Shown here in pieces: positions 5,647-10,734 of a stretch of 10,734 nt of DNA (its first letter is position 1; each line of letters begins with the position of its first letter). This DNA is from Phycisphaerales bacterium (lineage in GTDB: Bacteria > Planctomycetota > Phycisphaerae > Sedimentisphaerales > Anaerohalosphaeraceae): the NCBI GenBank assembly GCA_011048645.1, contig DSDR01000366.1, forward strand, positions 1 to 10,734. Reading direction: 5' to 3'. The notes under the pieces are model-generated. The model did no database searches. It was not told the DNA's origin and was given only the letters and a program-made list of their open reading frames with translations. The position numbers were made by a program, and so were the translations under genes.

Positions 5647-8334
5647 ATGGAATCAAAGAAAACATCCGCAGACACAACACCGCAGACGCCGCCGAAAAAA
5701 CATCGTCGCCTCAAGGTCGCGGCGCTGATACTTCTGGGAATCGTCGCCTTGCTGCTGCTTGCCGTGCTGACTGCGCCGACGGCGCTGTCCTCGGCCGGCG
5801 GAAGGCGATTTCTGTTGAGCCGCATCAATCGCGCCGTTGACGGTCAGGTGGGCATAGACGCCCTGTCCGTCGGATGGTTCAGCGGCGTCAAACTGACCAA
5901 TCTCAGTTTTGAAAGCGGCGACGGCGCTGCGCAGGTCAGGGTCGGACACATCGAATCGCACCCCAAATATACCTCGCTGATCGGCGGGCGTATGGACATG
6001 GGAAAAACCGTCATCGACAGCCCCCAAATCCACCTGAAACTGTCCGCCGAGTCCGATCGTAAACCCGTCGCGAAGGCGCCGACAAAATCAGCCCCTTCCA
6101 GAGGCACACCTTTTGTGCTTCCGGTGCATTTGATTGATCTGGAAGTGCTCAAAGGCGACGCCGTGATTGAGGTGTTGGACGCCAACGCCCAAAGCCGCCG
6201 CATTGCCTTCAAAAATATCGCCTCAACGGTAACGCTTAACGAAACGGGACAGACGTCGCGTCTGAATGCGACGATGGACGTGTCCAACGGTCAATCCGCC
6301 GGTTCGGTCAAGGCCGAGGCCCAGGTCACGCCGCCGAAAAAGGGCTGGACGCTGGAAGACACCGACGGCACGTTTAAGGTATCCCTCTCGCAACTGGATC
6401 TGGACACGCTGGCGCCCCTGCTGGCGCTGGCCGGCGTCGATGCGCAAACCGGCGGCATCCTGAACGCCGAGGCCGAGGTTCAGATTCGAAAGGGCGCCCT
6501 CGAAACGCTGGTCGCCGAGGCAACGATTGCAAATTTCTCACAGGGCATCGGCGACCAGAAAGTAGTTTTTGATGAGCCGGTTACACTCTCGGCCAAAGGC
6601 GGCTTGAAAAACAACGTCCTGCAGATCGACGCGCTGAACGTCAAGACGCCGTTTTGCACGGTAACCGGCAGCGGCGATGCCGAGACGCTGGACTACGCCG
6701 TCAAGGCCGATCTGGCCCAAACCCAGACGTTCCTGAAGCAGTTCACCGATCTGGGCGGTTACGCCATGGCCGGTCAACTGGATATGTCCGGACGCATCAA
6801 CATTGCCGAAAATACCGTTGCCTCGTCCGGCGCAGGGACGATCAAAACCTTGTTGATCGAAAAAGAGGACGCGACCGCCCCGCCGACGGATGTGTCGCTG
6901 GATTATGATTTTACGATGGACAACGCGCAGCAGCAGTTGACCATCGCCTCGGCAACGCTGGAGGCTTTGCCCGGCACGATTCATCTTGCTGATGCGTCAA
7001 TCCCGTTGGGGCACACCGAAACCCCGCCGATTTCCCTGACGGCGCAGGCCGACCTGGACATGGCCAAAGCCTGGCCGTATGCACAGATCCTGGCCGAGGC
7101 CCCGGCTGATATTACTTTGGCCGGCCTGCTGAATACCACCCTTTCGGTGCAGACGCTGGACGACACACTGCACATCAAGACCGACCGGACCGGCATCCGC
7201 AATCTGCACGTGGCCAAAGAAGGCAGCGAACCGTTTGTGCAGGATCAGGTAACCCTCCTGGCTGATATTACGCTCAATCTGGCGCGCCAATCCATTGGTA
7301 TCAATGCCTTTGATATGCAAAGCGCCGCCGGCGAGACCCTCATCAAAATCATCAAAGGCAAACTCGAACAGTCCTCCGACGAGGGAATGAGCAAAATGGA
7401 CGCCGAAATCGAAGCCGAGTATGACCTCCAGACCGTCTCGGCGTTTGCAGCTCCTTTTCTGCCCGAAGGGCTAAAGGTGCAGGGTAAACGCAAAGACCGC
7501 TTTGTGCTGTCATCCCAATGGCCGCAGGACGCCCCCGAACAAAAAATAGCCAACCTCAACGGCACAGGCGGGTTCGGCTTTGAGCAGGCCGAGTATGTGG
7601 GGCTGAATTTTGGCCCGACCGAGCTGGCAATGAATATTCGTCAGGGCGTCGTGAATATGACGATACCGGAAACGACAGTCAACCGCGGCAAATTGCGATT
7701 CGCAGGGACGATTGACCTGAACGAAGAGCCGATGTTTTTGCGTCTGAACGAGCCGACCGCCCTGCTGGAGAATGTGCAAATCAATGATATTATTTCGGCG
7801 CAACTGCTAACCTATGTCAATCCCATTTTCGCCGGCGCGGTACGAACCAGCGGCCTGGCCAATTTGACCTGCCGCAAACTCGTCCTGCCGCTGTCTTCGG
7901 ACCATTCAGACAAATTGGATATAGACGCCACGGTCAACATCGCTGATGTTCGCCTTCAGGCGGGCGACTTCCTTGGGCAAATTATGACGCTGGTCAATCT
8001 GCGTCAGACGGTGCAGCTTAACGTGCAACCGACGGATTTTCTGGTCCGTCAGGGACGTGTCAGTTATCGGGATATGGCGATTGAGCTGGGCGACTATCCG
8101 TTGAATTTCAGCGGGTCGCTTGGCCTGGACAACACGCTGTCGATGAATGTCAAACTGCCGTTGAGTATGGATTTTCGACCGGTACGGCTGGCGGACGCCG
8201 GAACCAACCGGATTGAAATCCCCCTCGGCGGCACAGTGCAAAAACCCGCTATTGACACAGAACGGCTGCTTAGACAGCAGCTTGAACAACAAAGAGACCG
8301 CCTCATTCAGGAGGGATTGCGTCGGCTCTTTTAG
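5647..8334 (+). CDS. AsmA-like membrane-anchored envelope protein
   Basis: This is a large protein of 895 residues. A basic N-terminus (K-K-H-R-R-L-K, ending near 23) precedes one hydrophobic segment, about 24-46, then R-F-L-L-S-R-I-N-R-A-V and a G-W-F-S-G-V-K-L-T-N-L-S stretch. This is the start typical of the AsmA / DUF748 / YhdP-TamB group, which has an inner-membrane anchor and a long beta-rich periplasmic domain. The remainder is repetitive beta-strand sequence with few charged clusters. A C-terminal segment reads M-N-V-K-L-P-L and P-L-G-G-T-V-Q-K-P-A-I-D, followed by a Gln/Arg-rich helix (about 870-895). Some AsmA-clade proteins carry lipids between envelope membranes; that role is an inference here. 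ATG at 5647 has GAGGGG at 5636-5641, five bases upstream. It is followed after 45 bases by the yihY-like gene and probably shares its transcript. Family confidence is good, exact subgroup not. Confidence 0.8.
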   Translation: MESKKTSADTTPQTPPKKHRRLKVAALILLGIVALLLLAVLTAPTALSSAGGRRFLLSRINRAVDGQVGIDALSVGWFSGVKLTNLSFESGDGAAQVRVGHIESHPKYTSLIGGRMDMGKTVIDSPQIHLKLSAESDRKPVAKAPTKSAPSRGTPFVLPVHLIDLEVLKGDAVIEVLDANAQSRRIAFKNIASTVTLNETGQTSRLNATMDVSNGQSAGSVKAEAQVTPPKKGWTLEDTDGTFKVSLSQLDLDTLAPLLALAGVDAQTGGILNAEAEVQIRKGALETLVAEATIANFSQGIGDQKVVFDEPVTLSAKGGLKNNVLQIDALNVKTPFCTVTGSGDAETLDYAVKADLAQTQTFLKQFTDLGGYAMAGQLDMSGRINIAENTVASSGAGTIKTLLIEKEDATAPPTDVSLDYDFTMDNAQQQLTIASATLEALPGTIHLADASIPLGHTETPPISLTAQADLDMAKAWPYAQILAEAPADITLAGLLNTTLSVQTLDDTLHIKTDRTGIRNLHVAKEGSEPFVQDQVTLLADITLNLARQSIGINAFDMQSAAGETLIKIIKGKLEQSSDEGMSKMDAEIEAEYDLQTVSAFAAPFLPEGLKVQGKRKDRFVLSSQWPQDAPEQKIANLNGTGGFGFEQAEYVGLNFGPTELAMNIRQGVVNMTIPETTVNRGKLRFAGTIDLNEEPMFLRLNEPTALLENVQINDIISAQLLTYVNPIFAGAVRTSGLANLTCRKLVLPLSSDHSDKLDIDATVNIADVRLQAGDFLGQIMTLVNLRQTVQLNVQPTDFLVRQGRVSYRDMAIELGDYPLNFSGSLGLDNTLSMNVKLPLSMDFRPVRLADAGTNRIEIPLGGTVQKPAIDTERLLRQQLEQQRDRLIQEGLRRLF

Positions 8335-8379
8335 CGTTTTCGTTCCCATAATCAGCGGTCATTTACGCAGGCAGTCATT

Positions 8380-9804
8380 ATGTTAGAAAAAATGAAAAAC
8401 ATCCTGTTCAAGCCGACGGATGAACTGGGACGGTGGAGCCGCTTTCTGTTGACCCAGATCCGCATTTGGCGGCAGTGCTTTCGTTTGCTTCAGACCAATC
8501 GGGCGTTTACCCAGGCCGCGGCGCTGGCCTATCATACGTTATTCGGCATCGTCCCGCTGGCAATTGTGATGCTGATGGTGTTTCAGATGTTTCCGGCCTA
8601 TCGCGATTTGGGGCATAAGATTCGATATTTCGCATACGAGCAATTTAATCTGGATCAAATTAAATATCCCGTGCCGGAAGAGCAACTCGACCAGACCGCC
8701 CCGCTGGACCCGGACGAGAACCCGCCCTCCATTGCCATCACCGATAAAATCGACGAGATGGTGGAGCGGTATATGTCCAAAGTCAGCACCGGCGCCATCA
8801 CCATCGTGGGCGCCGCCGTGGTCATCTGGGCGGCGGTGGGACTGCTGATGACCATCGAGCGCGCTTTTAATATGATCTGGCACATTCGCGTCAAGCGAAG
8901 TCTGATTCATCGAATCGTTTATTACTCGTGGATATTAATGTTCGGGCCGATTCTGCTGGCGCTGGGGATTTATCTGAGCACTCAATATCTGATGCGCGGC
9001 GGGATTGAATCCTGGTTTTGGGGATATATGCGGCCGATATTCCCGTTTCTGGTGATGATGGCGCTGCTGTTTTTCCTGTACACCATGATGCCGAACACCA
9101 AAGTCAGTCCCCTCGCCGCGCTATGGGGAGCGTTCATCGCGACGCTGCTGTGGACGGCAGCCAAATACGGATTCCAATTGTATCTAAGCAAGGTCATCCC
9201 TTATCAGACGATTTACGGCATCCTCGGAGTCATTCCGCTGTCGGTGTTCTGGATTTATGTGATGTGGGTGATCGTACTGTTCGGCCTGCAACTGACGTAT
9301 GCGACGCAGAACTTTCACAGTCTGGACGAGGCGGAATTGAAACGGCTGCGACGAAGCGACATCTGCTTTATGGCCAATGATCAGACGATTATCGGCATTA
9401 TGGAGTATGTGCTGAACGCCTTTGAGCAAAAGAACGAACGGCCGGTAACCGCCGAGGCGGTCTCGGCCCGGCTGGATATTCCCGCGGACTTTTCCGAAAA
9501 GCTGCTGGACCGGATGGTCAAAGCCGGATTGTTGTGCCACACCAATGAACCGACCAGCGGCTATGTGCCCTCCACCGACGGCGCCCATATTTCACTGGCC
9601 GATATTTATGACGCCGTCGCACAGGTCAGCTTTGCCCAGCCGCTTGAGGCGGAAAACCCCAAGGCCGCGGTCATATTTCAGCAGGTGCGCGACCTGCTCA
9701 GCGGTCACACGCTCAAAGACGTGCTCAACCCGTGGAAAAAAGAATCGACGACGCCTTCGGCGCCTCCCGAAGTTCTCGAAGACCCGGATGAACCGATGGT
9801 CTAA
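8380..9804 (+). CDS. YihY/BrkB-family membrane protein with C-terminal winged-helix-like domain
   Basis: This 474-residue inner-membrane protein has about six transmembrane segments, roughly 47-71, 138-159, 180-204, 219-236, 243-262 and 275-305. Family motifs are A-A-A-L-A-Y-H-T-L-F-G-I-V-P-L in the first segment, E-R-A-F-N-M-I-W (160-167), M-P-N-T-K-V (237-242) and the stretch Y-G-I-L-G-V-I-P-L-S-V-F-W-I-Y in the last. E. coli YihY has about 290 residues; the extra part here is a soluble tail from about 310. Residues 335-415 look like a winged helix (P-V-T-A-E-A-V-S-A-R-L-D-I-P, then L-L-D-R-M-V-K-A-G-L-L, then a G-Y-V-P wing), and the end is disordered and Pro/Glu-rich. Family proteins were once labelled ribonuclease BN, which is wrong for YihY; the true function is unknown. 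The start has only a weak AGG at 8369-8371; ATG at 8392 is an alternative. Confidence 0.88.
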   Translation: MLEKMKNILFKPTDELGRWSRFLLTQIRIWRQCFRLLQTNRAFTQAAALAYHTLFGIVPLAIVMLMVFQMFPAYRDLGHKIRYFAYEQFNLDQIKYPVPEEQLDQTAPLDPDENPPSIAITDKIDEMVERYMSKVSTGAITIVGAAVVIWAAVGLLMTIERAFNMIWHIRVKRSLIHRIVYYSWILMFGPILLALGIYLSTQYLMRGGIESWFWGYMRPIFPFLVMMALLFFLYTMMPNTKVSPLAALWGAFIATLLWTAAKYGFQLYLSKVIPYQTIYGILGVIPLSVFWIYVMWVIVLFGLQLTYATQNFHSLDEAELKRLRRSDICFMANDQTIIGIMEYVLNAFEQKNERPVTAEAVSARLDIPADFSEKLLDRMVKAGLLCHTNEPTSGYVPSTDGAHISLADIYDAVAQVSFAQPLEAENPKAAVIFQQVRDLLSGHTLKDVLNPWKKESTTPSAPPEVLEDPDEPMV

Positions 9805-9850
9805 ATCCGACTCGACCGTTCAGGGCATTGCGATCTCACGGCACTATGCG

Positions 9851-9868
9851 ATGACCGTTTTCGGTCAT
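9851..9868. terminator. Hairpin between convergent yihY-like and lysE-like genes
   Basis: ATGACCG (9851-9857) and CGGTCAT (9862-9868) are perfect reverse complements around TTTT. The hairpin lies 46 bases after the yihY-like stop and contains the stop codon of the convergent lysE-like gene (9867-9865). It has no T-run on either side, so it may be a weak bidirectional 3' end or mRNA-stabilising stem. Confidence 0.4.
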
Positions 9869-10539
9869 ACCAGGCCTGTTCGGGCCAAGAGAACGGCGCG
9901 AGCAATGAACATCCCGCCGAAAAACAGCAGCGCTGCGCCGCAAAAGCCCATCAACAGCCGCTGGTTGCGTACATTCAGCAGCGACGCGCCGTAAAACGTC
10001 GCCATCGACAAAATCGTCAGCCAAATCAAGTCCAGACTCCAGTGCAGCGCCACAAACAGCAGCAGCGTCCAAACCCCGAACTTCAGGGCGTCCTGAGCAA
10101 GCACCAGTCCGCCGACGGCCCACCACAGCAGAAAATAGGGGTTGGTCGCCGTGAGCACAAACCCCGTCATCATCGCACCGGCGGTGTTGGATTGGCCGCG
10201 GCTGTTTTTCAGATCAAAAGAAGATCGCGCCATGTCGTGAAACATCTGCACTCCCAGCCACACCAAAAACAATCCGCCCACCAGCCCGATGATGATTTTG
10301 GCTAAATTCGTCTGCACATAGACGCCGATACCGAACAGCAGCAGAAAAATCAGCGGTATCTCAAACAGGCCGTGCCCGGCGGCAATCCATGCGCCCGCCC
10401 AGCGGCTGCGTCCGCCCAGAGCAATCGTCGCGGCCGTAATCGACCCCGGCGCCATCACACCCGTCAAAGAAAAACCGGCGGCATACAATAAAAACATCCA
10501 CACATCAGTACCTGAAAATGAGACTTCAACAGGAGACAT
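9865..10539 (-). CDS. LysE-family exporter
   Basis: This hydrophobic protein has about 224 residues, close to the usual 200-230 of LysE/RhtB exporters. These are inner-membrane proteins that export amino acids or related solutes by proton exchange. Near the N-terminus it reads G-V-M-A-P-G-S-I-T-A-A-T, the conserved first-segment motif with Pro-Gly, followed by A-G-A-W-I-A-A-G-H-G-L-F-E in place of the family's G-x3-G-H stretch. In the middle is T-A-T-N-P-Y-F-L-L-W-W, matching the family's N-P-x3-W loop. About six transmembrane segments are visible. ATG at 10539 is preferred because GGGGTG at 10557-10552 can serve as a ribosome binding site. GTG at 10554, three bases after the aroC stop, would add five residues but overlaps that site. 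It is the downstream partner of aroC; the substrate is unknown, and an aromatic amino acid is only a guess from context. Confidence 0.85.
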   Translation of the reverse strand: MSPVEVSFSGTDVWMFLLYAAGFSLTGVMAPGSITAATIALGGRSRWAGAWIAAGHGLFEIPLIFLLLFGIGVYVQTNLAKIIIGLVGGLFLVWLGVQMFHDMARSSFDLKNSRGQSNTAGAMMTGFVLTATNPYFLLWWAVGGLVLAQDALKFGVWTLLLFVALHWSLDLIWLTILSMATFYGASLLNVRNQRLLMGFCGAALLFFGGMFIARAVLLARTGLV

Positions 10540-10557
10540 CGAAATCCGCCGCACCCC

Positions 10558-10734
10558 TCATGCATCCGGTCGAATCCGGGATTGAATCTCCAGACAATCG
10601 AGAATCACCAGCGCCGCCATCGCCTCAATGACCGGAATGATCCGCGGCACGATGCACGGATCGTGTCGGCCGTGCGTTTCAATCGGCCTGGTTCGACCGT
10701 CCAGGTCAATCGTCGTTTGCGGACGGGCAATCGA
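10558..10734 (-). CDS. aroC: Chorismate synthase, C-terminal 58 residues (cut by window edge)
   Basis: Reading leftward from the right edge, the frame gives T-T-I-D-L-D-G-R, then G-R-H-D-P-C-I-V-P-R, then P-V-I-E-A-M-A-A-L-V-I-L-D, ending with TGA at 10560-10558. R-H-D-P-C-x-x-P-R and V-x-E-A-M-A-A are the conserved C-terminal signatures of chorismate synthase. This enzyme is FMN-dependent and converts 5-enolpyruvylshikimate 3-phosphate to chorismate in the last shared step of aromatic biosynthesis. The N-terminal majority lies beyond the window. It is followed almost directly by the lysE-like gene, so the two probably form an operon. Confidence 0.95.
   Translation of the reverse strand, partial: SIARPQTTIDLDGRTRPIETHGRHDPCIVPRIIPVIEAMAALVILDCLEIQSRIRPDA

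Overview
The window looks like an ordinary chromosomal housekeeping region of a bacterium with roughly 55% GC. It contains ten protein genes, two of them cut by the window edges. I found no mobile element, CRISPR array, tRNA, rRNA or prophage signature. The core is the translation cluster rpsB-tsf-pyrH-frr, which is widespread in bacteria. The flanking genes are not the usual uppS-cdsA-dxr series. The flanking set (a PHP-domain protein with an H-A-H and D-F-D metal motif, a dicluster Fe-S aldo/keto reductase, a long AsmA-like protein and a YihY protein with a winged-helix tail) would fit a planctomycete such as Phycisphaerae. That assignment is an inference from gene style, not a proof.

Layout. 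Positions 1-513 (minus) hold the N-terminal part of a PHP-domain metallohydrolase-like gene that starts with TTG. A 270-base divergent intergenic region follows, with one good sigma70-type promoter on each strand and a short helically phased repeat between them. Positions 784-1923 (plus) encode the Fe-S aldo/keto reductase. Next come a promoter and structured leader, rpsB (2130-3011), a 157-base spacer dominated by a long hairpin, and tsf (3169-4029), which ends at a clear intrinsic terminator. pyrH (4178-4897) and frr (4921-5481) form a second unit. It is followed, without an obvious terminator, by the asmA-like gene (5647-8334) and yihY/brkB-like gene (8380-9804). On the minus strand, the last 58 codons of aroC (10558-10734) are followed within a few bases by a LysE-family exporter gene (9865-10539), convergent with yihY.

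Function. rpsB, tsf and frr supply a ribosomal protein, the EF-Tu exchange factor and the ribosome recycling factor. pyrH makes UDP for RNA and cell-envelope precursors. The asmA-like and yihY genes encode envelope proteins and may be cotranscribed with pyrH-frr, linking growth genes with envelope maintenance. aroC belongs to aromatic amino acid biosynthesis, and the LysE-type exporter next to it may export an amino acid or related metabolite.

I did not find an undescribed multi-gene system. The observations most worth a second look are non-coding: the long hairpin between rpsB and tsf, the inverted repeat at the rpsB promoter/leader, and the phased repeats between the divergent promoters.
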